From Melanocharis versteri (lineage: Eukaryota; Chordata; Aves; Passeriformes; Melanocharitidae): a stretch of DNA of 64,000 nt. Position numbers and translations under genes: made by a program. How positions within the stretch are numbered: position 1 is the first letter of the stretch; the number at the start of each line of letters is the position of its first letter. Shown one piece after another: positions 25,361-38,200 of the stretch. The notes beneath the pieces are model-generated. The model was not told the DNA's origin. It searched no databases and saw nothing but the letters and a program-made list of their open reading frames with translations. The stretch lies in the NCBI GenBank assembly GCA_013397845.1, contig VZTG01001083.1, positions 744,001 to 808,000 on the forward strand. The letters are read 5' to 3'.

Positions 25361-28300
25361 TTTAGACACAATTCTAGTTGTGCAGTGTGGCAATGACTGA
25401 GAAAAACTAATTCGTTAATGGCAAGCAGTATTTTATACATGGTGATATTCCTTTAAAATTACACCTCAACTGGGGCTGCCAAATTCCTCTTCAGACCCCT
25501 AAATAAATGAACAGATGCTCCGAACTAATACACTGGAAGTCAGCCTCATTATGCTTGTTAGAAACAAAGGAAATCTGAACATAGAATATTTTTCTTTATG
25601 CCTGAAAAGGGAAACAGAATCCCAAATTTTTCAAGAGAGAATTCAAGTATCTTTCTTGTAACTTCATTAACCCTTATAGTTCTTAATTTGTTGTTGCTAG
25701 AGGTATTGACTCTTCTGTTCATGTACCCTTTCCTTTTCATTCTGCAGTTAGATGGTAGTAACGTTTATGTGACATACTGCAATGATCAGATTTGCTCTGC
25801 TGGTTATTGCAAATTTCCTTATCGAAACAGATTTTAATCATAAACAGCACCCTTTCAAATTACTTCTCCTGGTGTCTTTATGGTGCTTCAAATCCAGTGA
25901 GCCTGTTCTTGCAGTATTTTGAATGGGACCAACAAACAAATGGTGATTACTTAACATCGTAATAGGCGTCTAAATATTTTAACTGGATTTATAATTTCTT
26001 TGTGATGTTCAGAAAGATTTCTTGAAGACCTGCACAGCAGAGGTACAGACCAATGGTGACATCAAGTGGTGATTTACATTTTGGCTGTATTTGAGAAAAA
26101 TCACGGGTTCAATGTCTAGAACTGGCAGAGAGGCATTCAATCCACCCTGAAGGATGCTGCATATGTCTCCAAAAATCACAGGTTAGGGTTTGCTGAGGCC
26201 ATCAATGCTATGCCAGAGGGTTGAACTAAATACAAATAAACTGAAAACCAGTATTTAGCTAGGTATTTCAGTTCCAATATGTGAAAGTCTCTCCTTCATT
26301 CAGGATCTGAATTAAATGTGAACTCTGAAGGATAGGTGGTCTTTTGTTTTCTGCAGACTTCAGCAGTATACTACTCCTCAGTAAGCACTAAGGACAACCT
26401 ATTTCTATTTAATTAGATCCAATATCAAATACTTGCCTTGAGTCTTTCTATTTCAGAGACTACATCAAGGGCTGTTTTCATTGGCTTTGCTAGTTCTTAT
26501 CAGTAAATGATAACTCTGTTACCACAAAGTGACCACGTTTAAACAAGTACACTATTTTTCAGGTGTTTCAGTGTTGTAAGAAGCAAATTGGATGCTGTCA
26601 GTGTCGTAGGGCACAGAAAGAAATAGCAGCCAGAGCCTGCAAACACAGGAGTATAGTGATTGCATAGTCTAGGCTTCAGGAGTCAGATGACCTGTACATC
26701 CTTTTGCTCACAGAGCAGAGGTGATTCTGTGCCCCTCTGCATCCTCTCAACAGCTCTTTCCCACGGGCCTTACCCTTATGGTGACATGGCATATCTGGCT
26801 TCTTTCCCTATAAAATGCCAAAGAGAATCACAACCTTCCCTATTTAATGCTTGGGAATTCACTCTACTCTGCATAATCAGGCTTGAAATCAGCTACAGTG
26901 CTAAGCATCTCCATCTGTAATCATCTTTTGAAAAAGAGCATACCACAGTTAGTTTCAGTAAAGGGTAAATATTAAAAACAAATTTCACAGGTTTTGTTTT
27001 GGAGTCTTTGCTTTGTTTCTTTTATCTCAGTCCAGAATTTTAGGAAGCTTCCACTGCTAGGATGTCAGAACAATCGTGAAAGCGTACATAGAAAGAAAAA
27101 GAACTGTTTCTTTTTCTTTAAAATAGAGGATTTTCTGACCAGTTTCAGTGCATGGCTAGTCCATGACTAGTGTCTAATTAAAAGAGTAGTGTGGAGTTCC
27201 ACATGAGTTTCTTCTCCAGGTTGAATTGCTGCAATGTGCAGGTCTGACTATTGGAGCATTAGATCTCTGGAGTTGGTGGAATGTAAAGGAAGGGGAGCAT
27301 TTCTAGCAGGGTTAAATCAGGTGGTTAAAAGGGATCTGGCATAAACTCCAAAATCCTGTTTACAGCATTACATCCAGGGGAGACTCCTGCGGAAGCTAGA
27401 GAAGATACCTGACATCCCAGTGCCAAACTTCTGAGCCTTCACTACCTTCTTTGGTAACAGAAAATGGAAATGAAATGATGGAATAAATTTATCTCATGCA
27501 AAAGGAAAACCAAAAACTCACATACCTTTCAAGTCTGTCTCCCAGGTTGAAACTGGGACTTAAGTAATACACAAACCCTCCTTTGCATCATTTCTTTGGC
27601 CACTGTGAATAATTCACCAGAGTATATGAAGACGTAGAGAAGATTGGTATACAAAATAGCCCTCCCACTATAAATTTTGGCTTTGTGCCACCTTTATGAG
27701 GAAATGTTCTTTTCTCAGAGCAGTGGTTCCAGACATTAAGAATCCACTCTTTCGAAAAAGAAAGCAAAAGAAAACTTAGGTGTATTGTGACATCTTAAAG
27801 TGCAATGGCCAAACTTAGACAGACAAAGAGAGTAAGAGACATCCAGCAAAGCACGTCACCTATTTTAGCCATCTAGAGAGGCTTTCTATAGCACTCAATG
27901 TGATGAAAAAAGGCACCACAACAGACTGAGTCCTAGACATACAGCCCTGTTTGTCCTAATTAGAAAGACCTTGACACATCACCAGGAGGGGTAGATGAGC
28001 AGGAAAGCAGGAGCAAGTAGGAGTGAGTTCAGCACTTTCATAAGTCTGCTTTAAATATGCCTGCATAATCTTAAAAAGTGGTGTGGTGAAGCAAGTCTGG
28101 ACAATTTTGCGACATTTTCAAACTATGCTCTTTTTACACGTATTTAATGCATAAGTGATGTTTATATATATTTCTATGTTTAATTCCATGGTAAGTCAAC
28201 ACTTACTTGTTCTGCTTGTTTTTTCTGATGACCTTGCCACTCATTTTCTTAACGTCAGTTGTAGACTCACATTAGAGCTGCTGAACATGTCAGAGCAGCA

Positions 28301-28610
28301 GCAGCACTTGCTTTTTAAAGACCTGCTTTTGGCAGTATGTCATTCTTACTTGAAAAGACTTTCTGATACGGAGTAGAAGCCATCCTTGATGCTCTGGAGT
28401 GTTAAATGTTACAGGAGCCAATACACCAGGAGTTGTTTAAACACAATAACTGTTAATGATGCACCAAGAGTAAAAACTGTTACAATGTCAGACCAAATCA
28501 TAATCCAAACTAAGGGCACAAGATGAATGAAGGTTTCTGAACTGGAATCTAAGTAATCAGATCTTGGTTTGGATTTCGTTTTTGATGCAGATCTTTATTT
28601 TTATTTCTTT
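25361..28610. other. Non-coding stretch
   Basis: No gene or transposon recognised. A faint CR1-like phrase at 26215-26235 is too short to call. Confidence 0.6.
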
Positions 28611-28626
28611 CCACAAGAGGGCAATA
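28611..28626 (+). promoter_or_regulatory. Candidate CTCF binding site
   Basis: The word ccacaagagggcaata matches the vertebrate CTCF core (CCASYAGRKGGC) at 11 of 12 positions, the exception being A at the Y position. This is a motif match only. CTCF sites organise chromatin loops, and one in a gene-poor tract would be a plausible loop anchor, but occupancy cannot be judged from sequence. Confidence 0.4.
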
Positions 28627-29210
28627 GTGAACTATAAATATATTTTTTCCTTCGTTCGGGAGCGTTGAGAAGCTAGTAGGATTCTTTTTCTTTAGAAAAA
28701 ATCTGATGTCACACTACTATAATTCAAAATCACTTTCTGAAATTTAAAAAAAAAAAAAAAACCTATGTCTGTAATAAAATCTTCCACAAAGAAAGGAGCG
28801 CTAAATAAAAAGGAAAAACTTTCAGCATGTTTCAGCCTGAGATGTTGGAAATTAGAGTTACATCAATGACTAAAGAGCTTTACTCATATTTCTATCATCT
28901 GAGGACTTCTGTCATAATTTATTCTGTGCTAGGTATTAAGTTTCTGTTGGTTTATGTTCACCACTACGTAATTCTCATGTTTAACTTTTCTTTATCCTAA
29001 GCAAGATTTTCATTTATTCCATGCAGACATGTTCCATTTGAATTTCAATAGCGCTCTTCTAATTTTTTTTTTGTCTCAGTGTATTTGCTGTATTTTTTTA
29101 TGGTTCTAATGTGTGTCTTGAATAACTGACATGAGAGGAAATATTTGTGTATTTTTTTTCCAAGAAAAAAGAATAAGAAGATTCTGTAAAATATTAAATG
29201 GTAACACTCT
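28627..29210. other. Non-coding stretch
   Basis: Nothing recognised apart from an A run at 28746-28761. Confidence 0.6.
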
Positions 29211-29244
29211 TTTTGTTTGTTTGTTTGTTTGTTTGTTTGTTTGT
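29211..29244 (+). repeat. (GTTT)n microsatellite
   Basis: About eight uninterrupted GTTT units. The purity suggests a length-variable locus. No retrotransposon end is attached. Confidence 0.95.
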
Positions 29245-32200
29245 TAATATTAGCAGACAGGAAACCTATTTCCCACTTATATCTGTTACAATGTCCTTTT
29301 TTTCCACAGTATATGCCACCAAGCACTTGATTTATGTGCATTAGAAACTTGTAGTTTTAATGCTTTATTTAATTTTTATCACAGAAGGGGGAATTTTCAG
29401 TTCAAAAAAGGCTAGAAACTTTGGCCAACTGCAACAATATTTCTGTGTTTGCTGCTGACTCAGGATAATTTTTGTTTGTGATTAACAACAATAAAGGGAA
29501 AAACACAGCTGTAAGTTTTCAGTTCTTGCCCACACAAGAAAAGCAATGTTATTTCCTGGAGTAAGAACATTTCTGTGCTCATCAATCCAGAAATATTTGA
29601 ATATTTCAAGGACCTTTTGTAATAGCTCTGCAACCAAGTTACTGTAAGTTTTATCCCAATGGAATTTGCCTGAGTAACATCTGAAGACAATGTATCCTGA
29701 ATCATAGCAAAAATCTTTTTTTCTATTGAAATACTTGATATGAAAGAAAACAACTACAAAGTGGGGCACTGTACACCTGAAAAATGGTTGACAGAACATT
29801 CCTGAATTTTGTGTACTTAACAAAACAGTTAATTCTCATGGATTACAATGTCAGCCTTGAAGACAGAACTTTTCCATGCTGTGTTTTTTGAAGCTAGTTG
29901 GCATTTAAAATCTTGCACGTGTTTTGGTGAAATGAATTGTACATGGAAACACCTGGATTAACAGAAGTGGTGTATGCCTAAAAAACAGGTACAGGACTTG
30001 TTCTAACATCCGCAGTATATCTCAGTTCTGCCCTCTTCCAATACAACTTAGTTCTCCATTTTGTGGAAGAGCAAGGAGTTAACTCTAGACCAAAAACATC
30101 AAATATGAAATCAGTCATTGGAGTCTAAGCTGAAACATCTGAATGTGTTTTCTTACTACATCCGAAGTTGCATGTGAACAGCCACTAAATATAGGACAAC
30201 ATTTACAGGCAAGAAAGTCAAGTGTCTTGCCCAAGATGGTTTTTCTGAGGTTACAGAGCTTTGCAGGCCTGGATCGCCTAACACTTCTCTCAAGCACTTA
30301 TCAGAAGACAAAGCAGTCACATTCTAATATGTAGGCTAAAGTCATGTAACAAGGCTTGCAAATTTTAGGGGTGGGGGAGAAGATGAGAAAGTAAAAGGGA
30401 AGTATCTTGGAAGTATGAAGGGACTTTTGCCCTAGAGGAATCCTTAGGACAAGCTTGAAGAGATGGAGCTCACTGATGGGAGGTCTTGGTGACCTCTGGA
30501 AGAACTAAAGCCCTTGAAGAGTGCAGTAGGAGAAGTGAGCAGCTCTGGGCCCAATGCAGAGGAAAGGGAGCAAGACGCTGAAGTGTGGGGTCACAGTAAG
30601 AGTGATTCTGACACAAGCCTCTTGTAGGTCCTTCAGCTCCCCTTCAGATATCTTGCTAGCATTACAAGCTGTCGTGAGAATATACCCATGAGTCATTCAC
30701 TTCAGAGCTTGTGAGAGAGGAGAGACATGAGCCAGGGTGACTGACATTTGACATTAGAGGACAGAGATTTTTAGATTACTTATGAACAGACAGAGCGTAG
30801 AAAATCAATAGAACCGAGAGAAGCATGTTGCAAAGATGAAACATTTCAATTTAGCCATAGAGAGAAGATATTTGAAGTACTACAGTGTCATATATCAAGT
30901 CCAGCCTTAGAGCAGGCTGCCCCTTACTCCGTTTTAGGAAGCTGCTTTCATGACATGGAAGAAACAAGCAAGGGCTTGACTATGGCACTCAGAATAAATG
31001 GTCAGGCAAGGTGTATTTATTTGGACATTTGCAACATTGACTGCTGGGTGTACAGAAGCCAGTTGGACTCTTTGGTGATCCCCTGTATGAAAACCAGAGA
31101 TGAAGATGTTATATCTGGTGAGAAATATAAATACAGTCCAAGAATAACTGATAATGGAAAGCCCAACAATTTTGGCATATGGCTACAGATTACTAAAAGA
31201 GGTAAAGAAGAGATCAATGGAAACTTAATTGAAAGCATCTATGTAAATCGTTATATAAACCAACACAGTAATGAGGGAGTTTATAAACCTCTCAGATTAA
31301 GTAAAAACTAAAAATCAAGAGAAGGATGTACATATATTGGGTAATGGAAGGAATTCTGATTAAAAAAAAAGAAAAAAGAACTTTTGGAAGATGAATGTCC
31401 TTTATTTTAACTGAAATTGACCTTGTCTGTTAGTGCAGAAAGTTAGCTGTGAGAGTTGTCTGGACAGCAGGCACTTTCTCCAACAAAAAATTAAGTTATT
31501 CTAAGGAAAATTACCCAGAAGCTAAAACACTGTAATCGGGAAGCATCACTGCATTTATCCCTATGTATAGTTCAGGTACTTTATATTCAATTTCTCTTTT
31601 GGTCAATTCTACCTCTCAGAATATACTCTCAAGGACATCATAGTCTTCTCCACCGATGAAGAACAGCAAAATATTACAAAATTACCTTGCCAAAACACTT
31701 CACATTGAAAGATAACCTAGTCAAAATGCCTATGCTAGAGAGGAGACTTGGGAACAAACTAACTTAAATTCAGTTTCTACAGCTCAGTACAGCAGCATCC
31801 TAAATCAATGTGTTTAAATTTTAATTAAAAAATATTCAGTTTAAAGCCTTTCAAAGATAAAAAATAATCACAGAAGCAAGAGATGTATTCCACAAAGGAG
31901 CACTAACTGATAAAAGTATATATTCAAGCAGCACCAAAGGGGGAAAAAAGACATTAAAATTTAAGTTTTTAAACTCTATCCATTGTATGGAATGTTCTGT
32001 TCACATTTTCATGATTAAAGTAATATGAACTTTGTGTTGAAGTTAAGGTCTGAACAGCTGTAACAGAGAGAACAAAGCTTACATTCACAAGAAACACAGA
32101 TTGTAATCTCTTCAGGGGACAAAATTAATATAATGGCAATTTAAAATGAAATAAACAGCATGAGTTAGATTAAAAGTGCATTAAAATACATTAAGTCTCT

Positions 32201-35200
32201 TGGATTATGTGATGTGTCGTGATATCATATAGACCCAAGAGATTCCTCATACAGATAAAGATCACTACTTTAGTGTACATTCAGATAGTATATTTCTTTC
32301 TCTTTTTCTCCATTATACTATTTTCTGTTGCTTTATTTATCTTAATCTTGTCATTGTTTTGGGCTTTCATTTTTTGGGGTTTTTGGTTTTTTTAGATTGA
32401 TGAGTAATATATTAAATGAAGCAAAAGGAATCCTTTGTTTACATTCTCTTCCCCAAACAAGTACCATTTCCTATTAGAAAACTTGGGCTAAATACTGACA
32501 TTTGAAATAGCTCTTGGATGCATGCACTTCAAATTACGCAGCTTCCATTTGAACCCAGTGACGTTAAAGCTGGGCTAATTTCATGGAAATGAATTATTTT
32601 CTATGTTGTCTATATTTCTGTGCTTCCCTTAATTTACTCTTCATCTGTGTGTGAAATCAAATTTAGAAGAGAAACGTCACCTGAACTAGAAAATGGCTGA
32701 TCTCAGATTTTGGTATGGGCTAAGAATTTTAGTGAAAAATAACAAGAAAAAATAACAACTAAAGATTTACAAAGATAATAGAGAGCACCTGCAAGGTCAG
32801 ATGTGTTATCTGCAATTTCTGGCAGTTGAAAAGTTGTGATATAACAGATATTTGTGAAATATGTCAGAATGGAAAAATCTGTTTGTACACTGTCGTACCT
32901 GTGCATAATTTCTACAGGATGAATAGATAATGCAGATTCAGGACTTGAGAAACAGTCTGTCTCTTGGAGGACTTCATAGGATGGAATTAACTATTTCAGG
33001 TGGAAGAAAAGCCCCTACAGTAGAATTAGCCATTGAGTTGCATAGGAAATGGGTTTATTTTCTGTTAAACTATATCTATAATATTATACTAGAATGTCTT
33101 AATGAGTATAAACTGTTTAGTAGAAACAGCAAAGAACTGCTTATTTTCATATTTGAGGAGCAGACATCAGTCATCAGACGAGCAGTATTAAATGGAAACC
33201 TAAGTGTTCAGAGATCCGAAGAGGCTTTTTCCATCTAGCAAAAAGAACCTGCAAGAAACTGTCACTCTCTGAAAATATATCAGATGATGAAGAGTGGTTT
33301 ATATTCCAGATACTACTACTACAGGAGCAAGGTAACATAGAGTGGTGATTGTATACTTTTCTTTATCCAGGCCTTCCACTTTTGACCTGAGAAAGCAGAA
33401 GCTACAACAGGATGAAAACACCTGAGCAGATCTAAAACAATGCTGCAGAGATCACCTAAAAACCCAAGGTTGCTTTCAATAGCAAAGAAATGGATCCACA
33501 TGTCCCAGGTAACTGACATCAGCCTGACATCCTCTTGTCTTGCGTTTTGTAGCTGTCAGTTGCCAAATGTCCTTGGAAACCCTATCTTGTACTGTCAAGG
33601 GAAATCCTGAACTGCATGGATAAAACAGCTGATCTAGAGATAGTGGCAATTATTATGCTGAGAAGTGAAAGGAATTATGAAACTAGTTAGATAAACACTA
33701 TGCCATGAGTGGATCATTTACCAATATAATATCTGGTTTAAATTGCCTGTTATTTTTCATATAAATGTAATAAAATATGATGGGTTATGAGTTCTCCATC
33801 CAAAATGGGTTGTTTTTTTCCTCTTCCTCTGTCTATACATGGTACATAGGCCTCTAAATGAGCCAATGAAGATTTAAAACATAAATGTCAGCAAAAATGG
33901 ACTTTCAATATCATTCACCTTAATTATATTTCAAAATGATGAAAAAGCGTGGTCACAGGAAAAAATCCCACTTTTCGAAAGGAAGGATCCTTTCTGTTCT
34001 TGCTGAATGAACCTGAACTCAAATGAACAGCCTGAAAGTATTCAGAGCAGCAGAGAATATTATCTTATATCCTCTCCAGGTACCCATCAGGAAAAGGATC
34101 CATCCATAAACGAAATATGCTCAACATCACTCCCAGACACTGAAGCCAGCTGGCAGAGATTGGGAGAAAAACAGAGTTTCTAGCCTAAGTATGCCTGGGA
34201 TTTATTGGCATGCAAAAATGGTTGGCACAGGCCATGAGAGCAGCCTAGAACATTGTCACCACTCCACAGTGTGCATGATTACATGGGAGTACCCAGAAAG
34301 GTTTCTGGGCATTTTAATCTACCGGTATAAATGCAGCTGTGAGAGGCCAGAGCATGTTCAACACAGTGTTTCAGAAAGATAATTTGGGCAAATGCTAGTG
34401 GACTATCATGGCAGAGTAAAGTCTACCCCTTCCTAATTTTGAGCTCTAAAGCATGTACATAATGACCATCAAAGCAAACGGAGGATTTTTTTAATGTATT
34501 TTCCTTGTTGTAACCTAGAACATTAAAAAAATCCTAAAGAATTTAAAATGGGGATTTGGAAGAATGCGAATCATACTACAACTTCTATCAAGCAAATGTC
34601 TCGTGATACGTTAGTTTGAAGGTATGTATTCGTTTCATGGATAGAAAATACATGAGTCAAATTATGCAGACTGAATATTTTAAATGCAGTTTCAATTTTT
34701 TTAGTATGGAGACCAAATTGAATCTTAAAGTCTGCTCAAAAATACCAAATTATCTGAATACAAATCCAGAAAATTAGGACAGGCTAGAGACTCGTCAGCA
34801 GTAAATCCATGTAATTCTTTTGATTTCACAGACTAGACTCATAGAAGTAAACTTGATTGTCTTTTCTCTTTTAATAACTGCAATCATCTCAAAAAAACAG
34901 AATAATAAACAGAAGTGACAAGACTAAAGCTGAGAAAATAAGTGATAGATCTTAGTATCTTTGAGATCTTCATGAAGCAACTTTTTATTTCTATATCTGC
35001 TATTCAAAGTGGAGAAAAATAGTCCTTTTAAATTACTTGCATTGCAGTCTATATTTTCATTCTGCACATTTTTAAATTGTCTCCTTCCATCAGAAAAATA
35101 TAAATCAAGAGCAAATTCATTGAGTTCAGCATTGTCACTGCATTCAGGGGATCCACATCCAGAAACAAAAAGGAAGAAGAGGCAGGTTCAGTTCACTGTA

Positions 35201-38200
35201 TAAAAGCCTTGCATGATGTTATGTCTATTTCTTGTCTCAAATTGATGGGAAATAACATATAAACACAGATTATAAATTTAATTCGAAATATTTTTAAGGT
35301 ATTTAATCTTTAAAGAATGCAAATATTTATTTTAGTTTTTAAAAAATGGCAGTGAATCGTAATAAATATGTTAATCCTAATTAAATTGGCTTAAGACAAA
35401 CTTCTGTAGATCAGTGCTTTAAGGGAGTTACTCTTCCTGATAATAGATTGTGTCTTCAAGGAGCAGTCTTGATTAAAGAAAATCTGATTTTCTTGTGAAG
35501 GCCTTTTTAAAAAACCATATAACAGACCTCGGATCACCATTTGGGAAATGTAAAAAGAGACCTAAGCTTCCAAGTTTTTGGTCTCCATAAAAACTTGCCC
35601 AAACTTCAGAGCCCCTTATCTAATAAAGCTGTGCTGTGCTTTCTCAGAAGTTGGTTGGTAACTCATGTCCTAAATAGAAGATCGGCAAGGTATGACAATC
35701 ACAACATACTGGAAAGTACAGTAATCTCATCTAGTTGGTGCCATTATCAAAGACAGCTTCCAATTAAAAGACAACTGAGAAATCGATAAAAAGCAGAATA
35801 GTGGCCAAATGTGCTGAAAACTGTATGTGAGAGAGTGCATTTATTAGCCATTTTGCATATGTGGGAGTGAGATCTGCTTTCTTTAAACATTTTTTCTTCT
35901 TGCTACATTTTCATATAAATAAAAAAGCAAGATTTCAACTCCTTTACAAATCGTAGAGGAGCAGCGTGGTATTTTTAAATCTGAGAAAAATGTTCACCTC
36001 TTATAAACAACTTTTTCCCTGTTCTTATTTATGGCAGTTATGTGAAATTCTAGCAGATACATCTAAGTAAAACCTGATTGGCATGTTTATAGTGAAAATT
36101 CTGCATCTGTGCTCGTATTGGACTATCATTTAATTTTTCTGGTTGTCAGCACATCAGCAATTATACCTTCATCAACCAGCTCCTAAAAGCAGAGGGAATC
36201 ATCTTGGCTTTCTTAGTAAGTCTGAGAAAAAGAAGAATTAAAGCCTGGTGTCAGATACGATTAAGCACATCCACAGCTTTTGCAGTGTGAATCATTCTGC
36301 TGAAGACACCTCATCTCATTAATCAGAGGTTTTCATCGCTATATTTTGAACAGTAAACAATGTAAAATTTATCACATTCCTATTCAACCATGGTGTGTTT
36401 GTACCAGGATAAATTGCAGAGTCCAGGACAGTCCAATTCACACAGATGCTTTGTAACTGTTACCATAATCAGAAGAGTGAAGGAAAGCAAGGGAACTACC
36501 CAAAAAGAAAATTTGGTTAACCTTCCATTTTACTGCAGCACTCACTGCCTTTGTTTCAACCAAGAAATACCACCTCCGTGCAACTCAGCGAAGATCAGCT
36601 CAGACAGTGCTTTGACTGTTCAAGCATCTGTCCCTGAAAGGCAGACACACGCCATCTATACTAGAAGGGCTTCTCAGAAAATGTGCAAGCCAGCATTCTC
36701 AAACTCACTAAAGAAAACCATTTAGAGCCCAAAAGGTCAGAAAAGTAATTATTTTGTGTCTGATTCAATACCCTAGAGGCTGGATACAGGAGCCTGCCAA
36801 AGCAGAAGCATAGGGATATTATTTAGAGACAGCACACTTACCTATGTCTTAAAAAATGTAGATATATGCATACGAATTCCAGTGTTTTGAAAGACGAAAT
36901 CTTTTTTCTTCCCCGAAAGAATTAATTCTTTACTTCAGCTTGCTACCTAGAGGTTTAATTTCATGGCCATTCTTTGCAGCGTGCTAAAAGCTGCGGCATA
37001 ATAAAAACAACCCTTAAAAGAAAGGAATTAGAAACAAAAATGTCAAAATCTTGTGAAATAACGTTTTTGTAGCATTAACAACTAGTTACTGCAACTAGTT
37101 TGCAATTAGTAAGGGACGTTATCCACATGAGTTAAAATCTGTTACTTTACAGCCTTCCTCCAGCAGTGCTCATTCCAGGTTGTACCCACTGGAATCAGTG
37201 AGACCTGATATAATGGCAAGATAAGCTCAGGTGACCTGAACAGTGACATCACATTAAAACTTTATCGGTCCAGTTTTAGAAATAGCTTTTTAGTGTCACA
37301 TAATTATTGCTATTTCCCTTCTTTCTGTAACAAGCATCCAGCATAGGGGGTAGAAAAACAGACATTCCAATTTTAAAACATCAGTTTTCGCTATGGAACT
37401 TATTCACTGCTGAGAAAAGGCGCTTTTGCCAGAAGACAAAAGCCACATCGTACTATTACCTGATGTTAAATAGCATATCCAATAAAGGACTTAGGAATTT
37501 GGAAGTCAGCAGAATTGGCTCCCCCCATAGAAAGCAGAGGCCTGTATGAGGGTGATGAGCATGATGAACTCCCTGGGGAAGCACCAGCAGTCAAGGGCTT
37601 CAGCAGGAGAATGGAACACACTGGCACGTGGCACCTGGATCGGTGTGCACAACGCAGAAACACAACACTGTCTGTGGGAATCGATGATGGCCAGTCAACT
37701 TCGCCATAGGCACTTGGGTGATTAAAATCAGATTACTTTAATCTACTTAACCCTAATGGGATGTTACTTTGGTCACTAGTCTGTAAATTCATCTTCACTA
37801 CTGATGAGTATGTTCTGTGCCTTTCCCACACTGACTGCACACCCCTAGAACCTTCTGAGTCAAAGCTGATCAGTAATTTTTAGAAGCAGAAGTAAGAAAA
37901 ACATTAAAAAGTGAGTGCCATTCCTTTGCAAACAAGCTTTTGAGTACTTTGCATCACCCATGCCATCAAAAATGCCCCCAGCACTGTACTGTGATTGGGT
38001 GAAGGACAAAGGAATGCACTCAGGACACAGAAACAGACTATCCCAGAAAAAGAGTGAGCAAGAAAATAGATAGTAGGTGAGGAAAGTGCTGTTTAAATCT
38101 TGTTTGCCAAGAAAAGCAAAAATGCTGTTAACAGGAGGACTTTCCTCAATAAGTATAGGGATTACAAAATCTTTGAAAGGCCCAGAAAAACTCTGGATAA

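Noticed and set aside
26050..26090. Word catcaagtggtga, similar to the word at 4379
   Set aside because: Looked like a shared CTCF-like site or repeat, but the core GGC is missing and the similarity is limited to about 14 bp.
26100..26240. Faint CR1-like phrase (gccagagggttgaactaa)
   Set aside because: Only about 15 bp resemble a CR1 3' end, with no terminal repeat and no other landmarks.
30955..31311. 118-codon plus-strand open frame with ATG
   Set aside because: Reads somewhat protein-like, but no domain is recognised, neighbouring sequence gives no exon or promoter signals, and the length is within chance for this window size.
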